From assembly GCF_946479885.1 (NCBI RefSeq), contig NZ_CAMLHM010000052.1:1-24884 (forward strand): DNA of 24,884 nt. The letters are read 5' to 3'. The DNA comes from an uncultured Devosia sp. Lineage in GTDB: Bacteria; Pseudomonadota; Alphaproteobacteria; Rhizobiales; Devosiaceae. The notes beneath the pieces are model-generated. The model was not told where the DNA came from. It was given only the letters and a program-made list of their open reading frames with translations, and did not search any database. Position numbers and translations under genes: made by a program. This document shows, piece by piece, positions 16,310-23,693 of this stretch (position 1 is its first letter; the number at the start of each line of letters is the position of its first letter).

Positions 16310-16365
16310 TTGACATAACAATATTTCAGTGCTTGTATCACTCGTATCATTGCACGGTGATACAA
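16310..16365 (+). promoter_or_regulatory. Promoter and palindromic operator of the aminotransferase gene
   Basis: A perfect -35 TTGACA (16310-16315), a 17-nt spacer and TTGTAT (16333-16338) form a promoter. The -10 lies within the left arm of a perfect 9-bp inverted repeat: TTGTATCAC (16333-16341) and GTGATACAA (16357-16365), with another GTATCA (16344-16349) in the spacer. The right arm abuts the ATG at 16366. This geometry suits repression, or activation, by the divergent MocR protein. Confidence 0.65.
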
Positions 16366-17565
16366 ATGTTGCCACAGGAATTTCGCCTTTCGTCCCGCGC
16401 CCAATCCATCAAGGCTTCGGAAATCCGCGAACTGCTGAAGCTGGTCGGCAAGCCGACCATGATCTCCTTTGCGGGCGGCATTCCCGATCCGGCCTTGTTC
16501 AATGTCGGGCTGTTCCAGGAGGCGTGGCGCGAGGTGTTTGCCGGACCCTCCATCGCCCGCGAGGCCCTGCAATACTCCACCACCGAGGGTTACCTGCCGC
16601 TGCGCCAGTGGATCGCCGATCACATGGCGGCGCGCGGCGTGCCCGCCGGGCCCGACAATATCCTCGTCACCACAGGGTCGCAGCAGGCGCTCGATCTGAT
16701 CGGCAAGCTGTTGCTCGATCCGGGCAGCGGCGTGGTCGCCGCCAAGCCGACCTATCTGGGCGCGCTGCAGTCGTTCTCTGCCTACCAGCCGCAATTTTCC
16801 GGGCTCGATTCGCCGCAACCTACCGGTCCCAGCGCGCCGCGGCTGATCTACCTGGTGCCCGACTTCGCCAATCCCGATGGCGCGACGCTGAGTCGTGCCG
16901 CCCGCCACAAGGCGCTCGACCAGGCGCGCACGCTCGACGCCGTCATCGTGGAAGACGGAGCCTATACGGCCCTGCGCTATGACGGCGAGGACCTGCCGCC
17001 CATCGCCGCACTCGACGCGGCCACACACGGCATCGAAGGGTCGCGGACGCTCTATTGCGGCTCGTTCTCCAAGACCCTGTCACCCGGCCTGCGCGTTGGC
17101 TGGGTCAGCGGTCCCAAGGCGCTGATCCGCAAGCTGACCCTGCTCAAGCAGGGCGCCGACCTGCATACCGCCACCACCAACCAGATGGTGATCCATCGGG
17201 TGGCGCAGGCGGGCTATGAGGCCCAGGTGGGGCGCGCCCGCTCGGTCTATCGCGTCCGTCGCGACGCCATGTTGAATGCGCTGGAGCGCCACGCCCCGCC
17301 GGGCCTGCGCTGGAAGAAGCCCGAGGGCGGCATGTTCATCTGGCTGGAATTGCCCGAGCATATGGATGCCGGCGCCCTGCTGCAGCAGGCGCTGCGCCAG
17401 GATGTCGCCTTCGTGCCGGGCGCTGCCTTCCACGCCGATGGCTCGGGCCACAACACGATGCGCCTCAGCTTCTCGCTCTGCGACGAAGCCCAGATCGAAG
17501 TGGGCATCTTCAAGCTCTGCAGCCTGATCGGCCAGCAGGGCATGGCGAAGGCGGTGAATGTGTAG
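16366..17565 (+). CDS. PLP-dependent aminotransferase (LysN/2-aminoadipate type)
   Basis: Fold-type I aminotransferase, 399 residues, normal for the family. The start region 'FRLSSRAQSIKASEIRELLKL' and 'ISFAGGIPDPALFN' are typical of LysN-like enzymes. 'QYSTTEGYLPLRQWI', 'TTGSQQALDLIGK' and 'VPDFANPDGATLS' (PLP-ring Asn) follow, then the Schiff-base lysine in 'GSFSKTLSPGLRVGW' (about K236). It would move an amino group between an amino acid and a 2-oxo acid in the cytoplasm; the actual amino donor cannot be read. The open frame reaches back to 15865, but that extension is antisense to the MocR gene; ATG 16366 (or GTG 16357) fits the family N-terminus. The ribosome site is weak. Likely controlled by the divergent MocR. 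Confidence 0.92.
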   Translation: MLPQEFRLSSRAQSIKASEIRELLKLVGKPTMISFAGGIPDPALFNVGLFQEAWREVFAGPSIAREALQYSTTEGYLPLRQWIADHMAARGVPAGPDNILVTTGSQQALDLIGKLLLDPGSGVVAAKPTYLGALQSFSAYQPQFSGLDSPQPTGPSAPRLIYLVPDFANPDGATLSRAARHKALDQARTLDAVIVEDGAYTALRYDGEDLPPIAALDAATHGIEGSRTLYCGSFSKTLSPGLRVGWVSGPKALIRKLTLLKQGADLHTATTNQMVIHRVAQAGYEAQVGRARSVYRVRRDAMLNALERHAPPGLRWKKPEGGMFIWLELPEHMDAGALLQQALRQDVAFVPGAAFHADGSGHNTMRLSFSLCDEAQIEVGIFKLCSLIGQQGMAKAVNV

Positions 17566-17590
17566 GTGAGGCACTGTGCCTTAACAGCAC

Positions 17591-17728
17591 CGGCGTTCCC
17601 TCGGGCTTGACCCGAGGGCCACCGACGACACGGCACAAGCGGCGGATGGCCCTCGGATTCAAGTCCGAGGGAACGCCGTGGTTGTGGAGCGACCACCAAG
17701 TGTAGAGCCCTCGGGGCAAGCCCGAGGG
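17591..17728. repeat. Extragenic palindrome cluster between convergent genes
   Basis: Arms 17591-17621 and 17647-17678 are near-perfect inverted copies, each itself a small palindrome of the type CCCTCGG...CCGAGGG. A third, partial copy lies at 17707-17728. They fill most of the gap between two convergent genes and could act as a bidirectional transcript end. This CCCTCGGGCTTGACCCGAGGG style element is frequent in alphaproteobacterial genomes. Confidence 0.8.
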
Positions 17729-17759
17729 TGATGATCGAGTGTCGGGGTGACTTCGCGCC

Positions 17760-19199
17760 TCAGCCCGCCGCGGTATACGCCGTCTTCACCACGGTGAAGA
17801 ACTCGGCTGCATACTTGCCCTGTTCGCGCGAGCCGTAGCTGGAGCCCTTGCGGCCGCCGAACGGCACGTGGAAATCGACGCCGGCGGTCGGCACGTTGAC
17901 CATCACCATGCCGGCCTCGGCATTGCGCTTGAAGTGCGTCGCATACTTGAGCGAGGTGGTGACGATGCCGGCCGAGAGACCGAACTCGGTGTCGTTGGCG
18001 GTAAACAGCGCTTCCTCGTAGTCCTTGACCCGGATGACCGAGGCCACCGGCCCGAAGATTTCCTCGCGGCTGATGCGCATGGAGTTGGTCGCTTCGGTGA
18101 ACAAAGTCGGCTGCAGGAAGTAGCCTTCCGTTGCCGTCTTCACCAGTTCGCCGCCGGCCGCGACCTTGGCGCCTTCGGCCCTGCCGATGGCGATGTAGTC
18201 CGTGTCCTGCTTGAGCTGGCTCGGGTCCACCACCGGACCGATTTCGGTGTTCTTGTCGAGCGCATCGCCCACGCGCAGGTTGCGCGTCCGCTCGGCCAAA
18301 GCCTCGACGAACTTGTCGTGGATGCCCTCGGTGACGATGACGCGGCTCGAGGCCGTGCAGCGCTGGCCGGTCGAGAAGAAGGCCGACTGCGCCACGGTTT
18401 CGACGGCAACCTTGAGGTCGGCGTCATCAAGCACGACGGTCGGATTCTTGCCGCCCATTTCGAGCTGGAACTTGCGGTTGTGCTCGATCGAGGCTGCCGC
18501 GACGCGCTTGCCCGTGCCCACCGAGCCGGTGAACGAAATCGCAGTCACGTCCTTGCTGTCGAGCATGGTCTGGCCAACGACCGAACCCTTGCCCATGACC
18601 AGGTTCAGCACGCCCTTGGGCAGGCCGTTGCGCACCAGGATATCGACGATAGCCCAGGTCGAGCCCGGCACGAGATCGGCCGGCTTGATGACGACGGTGT
18701 TGCCATAGGCCAAAGCTGGCGCGAGCTTCCAGGTCGGGATGGCGATGGGGAAATTCCACGGCGTGATGATGCCGATCACCCCGATCGGCTCGCGCGTGAT
18801 CTCAACGCCAATACCGGGGCGGACGGACGGCAGCACTTCGCCGGCAAGCCGCAGGACTTCTCCGGCGAAAAAGTCGAAGATCTGCGCCGCGCGCGTCACT
18901 TCGCCAATGCCTTCGGGCAGGGTCTTGCCCTCTTCGCGGCTCAGCAGTTCACCCAGCTCGGCCTTGCGCGCCAGGATTTCCTGGCTGGTCTTGGAGAGGA
19001 TAGCATGGCGCTCGAGAATGCCCGAACGCGACCAGGCCGGGAATGCCGCCTTGGCGGCCGCGATGGCCTGCTTGGTCTCTTCGGCGGTTGCGCGGGCATA
19101 GACGCCCACGACTTCAGCCGTGTTGGACGGGTTGATGTTCTCCACACCATCCGAGCCCACCCATTCCCCGTTGATGAGGTTCTTGTGCAATTCAGCCAT
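17760..19199 (-). CDS. xylA: Alpha-ketoglutaric semialdehyde dehydrogenase (aldehyde dehydrogenase family)
   Basis: NAD(P)-dependent aldehyde dehydrogenase, 479 residues. The cofactor and substrate sites are complete: 'ITPWNFPIAIPTWKLAPAL', 'SFTGSVGTGKRV', general base Glu in 'QLEMGGKNP' (about E247) and nucleophile Cys in 'STGQRCTASSR' (about C281). The C-terminus 'GGRKGSSYGSREQGKYAAEF' is typical of 2,5-dioxovalerate (alpha-KG semialdehyde) dehydrogenases. It should oxidise that semialdehyde to 2-oxoglutarate. The start at 19199 has GAAAGG upstream; an upstream in-frame start (19235) adds 12 atypical residues. It lies 160 nt after the xylX-like gene, which makes its substrate. The symbol follows Caulobacter usage, where xylA is this dehydrogenase, not xylose isomerase. 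Confidence 0.85.
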   Translation of the reverse strand: MAELHKNLINGEWVGSDGVENINPSNTAEVVGVYARATAEETKQAIAAAKAAFPAWSRSGILERHAILSKTSQEILARKAELGELLSREEGKTLPEGIGEVTRAAQIFDFFAGEVLRLAGEVLPSVRPGIGVEITREPIGVIGIITPWNFPIAIPTWKLAPALAYGNTVVIKPADLVPGSTWAIVDILVRNGLPKGVLNLVMGKGSVVGQTMLDSKDVTAISFTGSVGTGKRVAAASIEHNRKFQLEMGGKNPTVVLDDADLKVAVETVAQSAFFSTGQRCTASSRVIVTEGIHDKFVEALAERTRNLRVGDALDKNTEIGPVVDPSQLKQDTDYIAIGRAEGAKVAAGGELVKTATEGYFLQPTLFTEATNSMRISREEIFGPVASVIRVKDYEEALFTANDTEFGLSAGIVTTSLKYATHFKRNAEAGMVMVNVPTAGVDFHVPFGGRKGSSYGSREQGKYAAEFFTVVKTAYTAAG

Positions 19200-19359
19200 C
19201 TTGGAATGCCTTTCGTAGGTCATATCGACCTTCAACTGATGCTGGCCTGCGAGCGCCAGCTTTCTGCGCTTCCGGTGCTCACGTACTTGAACATACGCTG
19301 CGCTCCGGTTCTCGAAATCTGTCTCTCTCGGCTCAGCCTGAGTTGAAGCTCGACATGAC

Positions 19360-20511
19360 CTAGAGGAGGTCGGCCTTGGCCAGGTCGCGCAGCAGGTGGC
19401 TGGCGCCGTAGGTCCAGGGCGGACAGATAGTGGAGAGGTTCACCCTGTTAGATAGGGTGCCCAATTCAGATGTCGATATCGAGACCACGTCGCCCAGCTT
19501 GTGGGTGAAGCCCTTGCCGGCGCCATCGCGGTCTTTGACCGGGGCGAACATGGTGCCGAGGTAGAGCACCAGGCCATCGGGATACTGGTGGTGACCGCCA
19601 ATGGTCGCGGCAACCAGCGATTCCGGGGTGCGCGAAATCTGGTTCATCGAGGAATGCCCCTCGAGCACGAAGCCGTCTTCGCCCTCGACGCGCAGCGCGA
19701 TCTCGGACTGCTTGACCGTTTCGAGGGTGAAATCGCCATCGAACAGCCGGATGAACGGCCCCAGCGAGGCCGAGGCATTGTTGTCCTTGGCCTTGCCCAG
19801 CAGCAGCGCCGAACGGCCCTCCACATCGCGCAGATTGACGTCATTGCCCAGCGTTGCGCCGATGATCTCGCCCTTGCTGGTCACCAGCAGCGCCACTTCG
19901 GGCTCGGGATTGTTCCAGCTCGATACCGGGTGCAGTCCCACTTCGGCGCCGTAGCCCACCGAGGCCATCGGCTGGCTCTTGGTGAAGATTTCGGCATCCG
20001 GCCCGATACCGACTTCCAGATACTGGCTCCAAACGCCGCGCTCGATCAGCGCCGCCTTGACCTTCATGGCCGTTTCGGAGCCAGGCACGAGCTCGCTGAG
20101 GTCGGTGCCGATCAGGCCGGTAATATCGCCGCGCAGCGCATCGGCCCGCGCCTTGTCGCCGCGTGCCTGCTCCTCGATCACCCGCTCCAGCAGCGAGACG
20201 ACGAAGGTGACGCCCGATGCCTTGATGGCCTGGAGGTCGATGGGCGACAGCAGGCTGGGCCTGGACGCGTCCGAGCCGGCGGCCACCGAATTGGCGAGGG
20301 CGCTATCGACACTGCCCAGGCTCACGCCCGCGGCATTGCGCACGTGTTGCGCTGCATTGCCGCTCTCGGCGATATCCCGCACGGTGGCAAAGCCCTTGGC
20401 GGTGATGTCGATCAATTCGCCGCCGCGAACCGTGACGATACGTGGATGAGCGTGACCGGGAACGCGGGCGCGGCCCAGCAGGATGCCGTCGGGATAGTGC
20501 TTGTCGCCCAT
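19360..20511 (-). CDS. xylX: 2-keto-3-deoxy-pentonate dehydratase (FAH superfamily, XylX-like)
   Basis: Fumarylacetoacetate hydrolase-superfamily enzyme, 383 residues, matching the Caulobacter XylX type as I recall it. Landmarks: 'LLSPIDLQAIKASGVTFVVS', 'GVWSQYLEVGIGPDAEIFTK', 'SSWNNPEPEVALLV' (about 198-210, metal-site region), 'GNDVNLRDVEGRSALLLGKA' and 'QYPDGLVLYLGTMFAP'. It should dehydrate 2-keto-3-deoxy-xylonate, or the arabinonate isomer, to alpha-KG semialdehyde, the substrate of the next gene's product. Start 20511 has AGGGG 8 nt upstream and begins 'MGDKHYPDGILLGRARV'; a start at 20580 is possible but has no ribosome site. D- versus L-substrate preference cannot be read. Confidence 0.87.
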   Translation of the reverse strand: MGDKHYPDGILLGRARVPGHAHPRIVTVRGGELIDITAKGFATVRDIAESGNAAQHVRNAAGVSLGSVDSALANSVAAGSDASRPSLLSPIDLQAIKASGVTFVVSLLERVIEEQARGDKARADALRGDITGLIGTDLSELVPGSETAMKVKAALIERGVWSQYLEVGIGPDAEIFTKSQPMASVGYGAEVGLHPVSSWNNPEPEVALLVTSKGEIIGATLGNDVNLRDVEGRSALLLGKAKDNNASASLGPFIRLFDGDFTLETVKQSEIALRVEGEDGFVLEGHSSMNQISRTPESLVAATIGGHHQYPDGLVLYLGTMFAPVKDRDGAGKGFTHKLGDVVSISTSELGTLSNRVNLSTICPPWTYGASHLLRDLAKADLL

Positions 20512-20611
20512 GGTCCGCCCCTGAAATGTCAGTGCAGTGACTACCCTACCGCCCCCCTCAAGTGCAAGTTCAAAAGTCATACTTTTGGCGATGACCGATC
20601 TCCACAGGGCC

Positions 20612-20627
20612 GTTCAACTCCGGTTCA
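20612..20627 (+). promoter_or_regulatory. Tandem GTTCA element before the SIMPL-protein gene
   Basis: GTTCA occurs at 20612-20616 and 20623-20627, exactly 11 bp apart, ending 64 nt before the start codon. Eleven-bp spacing on one face of the helix is typical of OmpR/PhoB-class regulator sites. A very similar pair precedes the gene at 24370. Confidence 0.4.
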
Positions 20628-20691
20628 TCTATGCCGCAATACTGACGCAATGGATGAGGAGTAGTCCCTCTCGTTATCTTTGGAGTGTTTC

Positions 20692-21408
20692 ATGCGTCGC
20701 CTTGTTGCCCTTGCTCCTTTTGCCCTGCTTGCCAGCCTCTCCCTCCCCGCCTATGCCGGAACGATCACCATCGAGGGTCATGGCGAGGTCATGGCCGCGC
20801 CCGATATGGCGCAGATCAATTCGGGTGTGACCACCCAGGGCGCTACCGCCCGCGAAGCGCTCGACGCCAATACCGCCGCCATGGCCGAGCTGATCGCCGA
20901 GCTCAAGGCAGCCGGCATCGAAGCGCGCGACATCCAGACCTCGGGCTTCTCGGTCAATCCGAACTATGTCTATACCGACGAGCGCGATGCCAATGGCTAT
21001 TCGCTGCCGCCCAAGATCAACGGCTACCAGGTCGCCAACACCGTGACGGTCACCGTTCGTGACCTCGATTCGCTGGGCGCGATCCTCGACAAGTCGGTTA
21101 CGGTCGGCGCCAACACCGTCAATGGCGTCACCTTCGCCGTGGCCGACCCGTCCGCGCTCTACGACGAGGCCCGCAAGGCGGCCTTCGCCGATGCCCGCGC
21201 CAAGGCCGAACTCTACGCCACGGCTGCCGGTGCCGCACTCGACGAAATTCAGTCGATTTCCGAGACGCAGGGCTTCAACAACCCACAGCCCTACCCCATG
21301 TACGCCAGGGCAGAAGCTGCGGACGCCAAGGTGCCGGTCGAAGCGGGTGAGCTGGCCTTTGCCATCAACGTCAACGTCCAGTGGGAACTGGGCACCGACG
21401 CACAATAA
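20692..21408 (+). CDS. Periplasmic SIMPL-domain (DUF541) protein
   Basis: Exported protein of 238 residues. A signal peptide (1-19, ending 'PAYA') is followed by the SIMPL/DUF541 signature 'GTITIEGHGEVMAAPDMAQI', then 'GIEARDIQTSGFSVNPNYVY', 'INGYQVANTVTVTVRDLDSLG' and 'NTVNGVTFAVADPSALYDEA'. The family is a conserved envelope protein (E. coli YggE, mammalian SIMPL), linked to oxidative-stress tolerance in E. coli; its molecular role is unclear. The ATG at 20692 with GGAG 6 nt upstream is preferred over an in-frame TTG at 20680. Single gene, followed by a terminator. Confidence 0.9.
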   Translation: MRRLVALAPFALLASLSLPAYAGTITIEGHGEVMAAPDMAQINSGVTTQGATAREALDANTAAMAELIAELKAAGIEARDIQTSGFSVNPNYVYTDERDANGYSLPPKINGYQVANTVTVTVRDLDSLGAILDKSVTVGANTVNGVTFAVADPSALYDEARKAAFADARAKAELYATAAGAALDEIQSISETQGFNNPQPYPMYARAEAADAKVPVEAGELAFAINVNVQWELGTDAQ

Positions 21409-21496
21409 TCAATTCCCATACCCCTTTCGGGGGGGCTTGGGCGGTGGGGACGTTCGGATATACCGTAGTCACCCGTCCCCACCAACCTGACACAGC

Positions 21497-21522
21497 AAGG
21501 CCCTCGCACCAGCGGGGGCCTT
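21497..21522. terminator. Bidirectional terminator hairpin
   Basis: AAGGCCCTCGC (21497-21507) pairs with GCGGGGGCCTT (21512-21522) over a 4-nt loop, 11 bp with one G-U pair. A short T-run (TTT) ends the right side, and A's flank the left. It sits between the ends of two convergent genes and can serve both. Confidence 0.75.
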
Positions 21523-21525
21523 TCG

Positions 21526-22371
21526 CTATTGCAGAAACGCCAGCACAGACTGCGTCTGGCCGGGTATGAAATGCGGCGCGTCGGGCAGGTAGCGCATCGT
21601 GAGCCTGGTCACATTGCGCTCGAGGGCATCACGGCTCTCATCGGCATGGATGAACACGTCCTTGCCACCGAGCACGGCCATGACCGGCATCGGCAGTCGC
21701 CGCAATGCATCGTCTGTCGGCACCGGCAACAGCTCGGTACGCGGTCTAAAGTGCTGGAAGATCGCGGCGCTCAGCCTGCCGATAGGGCTAACGGCAAAGG
21801 CCTGACTGGTCATGGCGCTGCCCCCGATCCGTTCCAGCATCTTGCGGCGTCCCCAACCACCGAGCAGCAGCAGGGGCAGCGCCCATAGCAAGATGTTGCG
21901 ATTGCGTCCGATGCCGCCGGGGCTCAGCAGCACCAGCCTGGACACCTTGTCCGGCCGTCGGATCGCGTAGTCCAGCGCCATCCAGCCCCCGAGGGAGAGA
22001 CCCACAAAGGCGGCCGACGTCAGGCCCAGCCCGACCAGCACATCGTCCAGCCACTCTGCATAGGCATCCGATGCCAGGGGCGGCCGCGATGGTGCGCTTA
22101 GTCCCGGCTCGCCGATTATATCGACGGCAAACACTCTGAAGTGGCGGCTCCACTCCGGCATGTCGCCCACCCAACTGGCCGAGTTGATGGCCGAGCCGTG
22201 CAGCAGAATCAACGGCGACGCCCCGGCCGGACCGCCAGCGAGGACAAAGGTGTCGCCTTGGCGCGTCGATACGGACAGCCGCTCGATCGGCGTCGGCCAT
22301 TGGGTCAGCGCGGCCTCGTAGAGATCGAGCACAGCCTGCCTCCCCGCATCGCTCTTGTAGATGTCGCGCAT
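21526..22371 (-). CDS. Alpha/beta hydrolase
   Basis: Cytoplasmic alpha/beta-fold hydrolase of 281 residues. The catalytic triad is visible: nucleophile Ser126 in 'FVGLSLGGWMAL', acid Asp238 in 'VLGGKDVFIHAD' and His267 in 'LPDAPHFIPGQ'. The oxyanion 'LLHGS' is at about 57-61, and a helical lid with an aromatic/leucine patch ('ILLWALPLLLLGGWG') lies at about 160-174. Related enzymes are esterases, lipases or C-C hydrolases; the substrate cannot be named. The ATG at 22371 lies 2 nt after the stop of the upstream HTH gene, so the two are an operon. The lid hydrophobicity suggests a lipophilic substrate (inference). Confidence 0.87.
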   Translation of the reverse strand: MRDIYKSDAGRQAVLDLYEAALTQWPTPIERLSVSTRQGDTFVLAGGPAGASPLILLHGSAINSASWVGDMPEWSRHFRVFAVDIIGEPGLSAPSRPPLASDAYAEWLDDVLVGLGLTSAAFVGLSLGGWMALDYAIRRPDKVSRLVLLSPGGIGRNRNILLWALPLLLLGGWGRRKMLERIGGSAMTSQAFAVSPIGRLSAAIFQHFRPRTELLPVPTDDALRRLPMPVMAVLGGKDVFIHADESRDALERNVTRLTMRYLPDAPHFIPGQTQSVLAFLQ

Positions 22372-22373
22372 GC

Positions 22374-22784
22374 TCAACTCTCCAGGCAGGCATCGACGAG
22401 CTTGAGCACCATCGCCAGATCGCCGGGGGCGCCTATGGCAATGACTTTGATGGTCCGGCGGATGGGGTCATGTGCGATGTCGACGGAAAGCGCCTCACCT
22501 TGCGTTTCCGGATCGCGACGCGCACCGGCCAGCGTCGACGACACGCGTCGCAGCAACTCCTGATCGACATCCTCGATATCGACAACACAGGTGGCCCGGG
22601 CTCGCGATGGAACGATCCGCGCCGGTGCCCCGGCAAACGCGTCCAAGTCGGAACGGAGGACACGGTACTGCTTACCGACCTTGGTCGCGCGCAGTTTTCC
22701 TTCGCGGATGAAGCGCAGCACGGTCTTGGCGTGCAGTTGCAGCGCCTCCGACGCGGCTTCGACAGTCAGGAATTCCGTAGTCAT
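22374..22784 (-). CDS. Excisionase-type HTH DNA-binding protein
   Basis: Small DNA-binding protein of 136 residues. Residues 4-52 form a MerR-like/excisionase helix-turn-helix ('LTVEAASEALQLHAKTVLRF', 'REGKLRATKVGKQYRVLRSD'). The remaining 80 residues match no family I recognise: 'CVVDIEDVDQELLRRVSSTL' and 'GEALSVDIAHDPIRRTIKVI' suggest an alpha/beta ligand-binding or dimerisation domain. It precedes the alpha/beta hydrolase by 2 nt and probably regulates this two-gene unit, perhaps sensing the hydrolase's substrate. ATG 22784 with AAGGA upstream is preferred over the in-frame TTG at 22790. A palindrome in its promoter is a likely autoregulatory site. It is not near any phage gene, so true excisionase function is unlikely. 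Confidence 0.82.
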   Translation of the reverse strand: MTTEFLTVEAASEALQLHAKTVLRFIREGKLRATKVGKQYRVLRSDLDAFAGAPARIVPSRARATCVVDIEDVDQELLRRVSSTLAGARRDPETQGEALSVDIAHDPIRRTIKVIAIGAPGDLAMVLKLVDACLES

Positions 22785-22797
22785 TCGCAATGTTCCT

Positions 22798-22822
22798 TAT
22801 TGCACCATTTCAAGGTACAATA
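22798..22822. promoter_or_regulatory. Candidate operator of the HTH-hydrolase operon
   Basis: TATTGCACC (22798-22806) and GGTACAATA (22814-22822) form a 9-bp inverted repeat with one mismatch, 7 nt apart, beginning 14 nt upstream of the HTH gene start. On the minus strand a TTGACT (-35-like) lies about 16-18 nt upstream of the repeat's inner bases, so the palindrome would cover the -10 region. This is consistent with autorepression by the HTH protein. Confidence 0.5.
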
Positions 22823-22862
22823 GAGAGCATTTTTGAGTCAATAGGGCGCGATAGGGAGCGGT

Positions 22863-23693
22863 TTAGCTGGCCAGCACCTTCCACAGCATGTTGAGCCCGA
22901 CCAGCACGAGGAAAACCGCGAAGACGTATTTCAGCGTCTTCTGGTCCAGCCGATGCGCCAGCGCCGCGCCCAGGGGCGCAAAGGCGGCGGCGAGCACCGC
23001 GACCAGCACCAGGGCGACCAGATTGACATAGCCCAGGCTCAGCGGCGGCAGGCCCGTGGCGCCCCAGCCGGAAATGATGAAGCCCAGCGTGCCGGAAACC
23101 GCAATCGCCACGCCGATTGCGGCCGACGTGCCCACGGCGGCATGCATCGTGGCGCCGAAAGCCACCAGGGTCGGCACGGTCAGCGAGCCGCCGCCAATGC
23201 CCATCAGCGATGAGATATAGCCGACGACGACGGCCGAGACCCGATGCGTCGCCGCTGACCCATGAAGGTGCCCCATCAGCCTGGTCTGGAAGGCGAAGAC
23301 GATATTGGCCGCGATGATGAAGGCCATGACGGCGAAGACGATGCGCAGGACGTCGCCGGAGAAGTACCCCGCCATCAATCCGCCGATGAACGTGCCGGCC
23401 ACGATGAACGGCGTCCACAGCCGCAGCACCTTGAGGTCGAGGGCGCCGCGCTTGTAGTGGGAGCGCGCGCTCATGATGCCGGTCGGGATGATGATGGCGA
23501 GCGATGTGCCCACCGCCACGTGCTGCACCACGTCCGCATCATAGCCGAGCAGCAGCAGGGCATTGCTGAGGGCCGGCACGATGATCGCGCCGCCGCCAAT
23601 GCCGAGCAGGCCGGCGGCTATGCCCGACGCAACACCCGTGGCCATCAGCCCCAGCACAAATGGCCAATAGCCAACCAGTGTCGCCCAGTCCAT
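22863..23693 (-). CDS. TauE/SafE (TSUP) family membrane permease
   Basis: Inner-membrane protein of 276 residues with about eight membrane segments and the two TSUP half-motifs: 'GIAAGLLGIGGGAIIVPALS' near the N-terminus and 'SSLMGIGGGSLTVPTLVAFG' in the second half. TSUP members export or import sulfite, sulfoacetate, sulfolactate and other small anions; which one cannot be told. An upstream extension of the frame (to 23888) overlaps the YjbQ gene and is rejected. The ATG at 23693 overlaps the YjbQ stop by one base, so translation is coupled. No sulfur-metabolism gene is nearby. Confidence 0.9.
   Translation of the reverse strand: MDWATLVGYWPFVLGLMATGVASGIAAGLLGIGGGAIIVPALSNALLLLGYDADVVQHVAVGTSLAIIIPTGIMSARSHYKRGALDLKVLRLWTPFIVAGTFIGGLMAGYFSGDVLRIVFAVMAFIIAANIVFAFQTRLMGHLHGSAATHRVSAVVVGYISSLMGIGGGSLTVPTLVAFGATMHAAVGTSAAIGVAIAVSGTLGFIISGWGATGLPPLSLGYVNLVALVLVAVLAAAFAPLGAALAHRLDQKTLKYVFAVFLVLVGLNMLWKVLAS

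Noticed and set aside
15865..16365. N-terminal extension of the aminotransferase
   Set aside because: It lies antisense to the MocR coding region and across the promoter/operator; the family N-terminus begins at about 16366.
17868..20664. Long plus-strand frames opposite the dehydrogenase and xylX genes
   Set aside because: The minus-strand genes have intact catalytic motifs; the plus-strand frames have none and arise from GC-rich codon bias.
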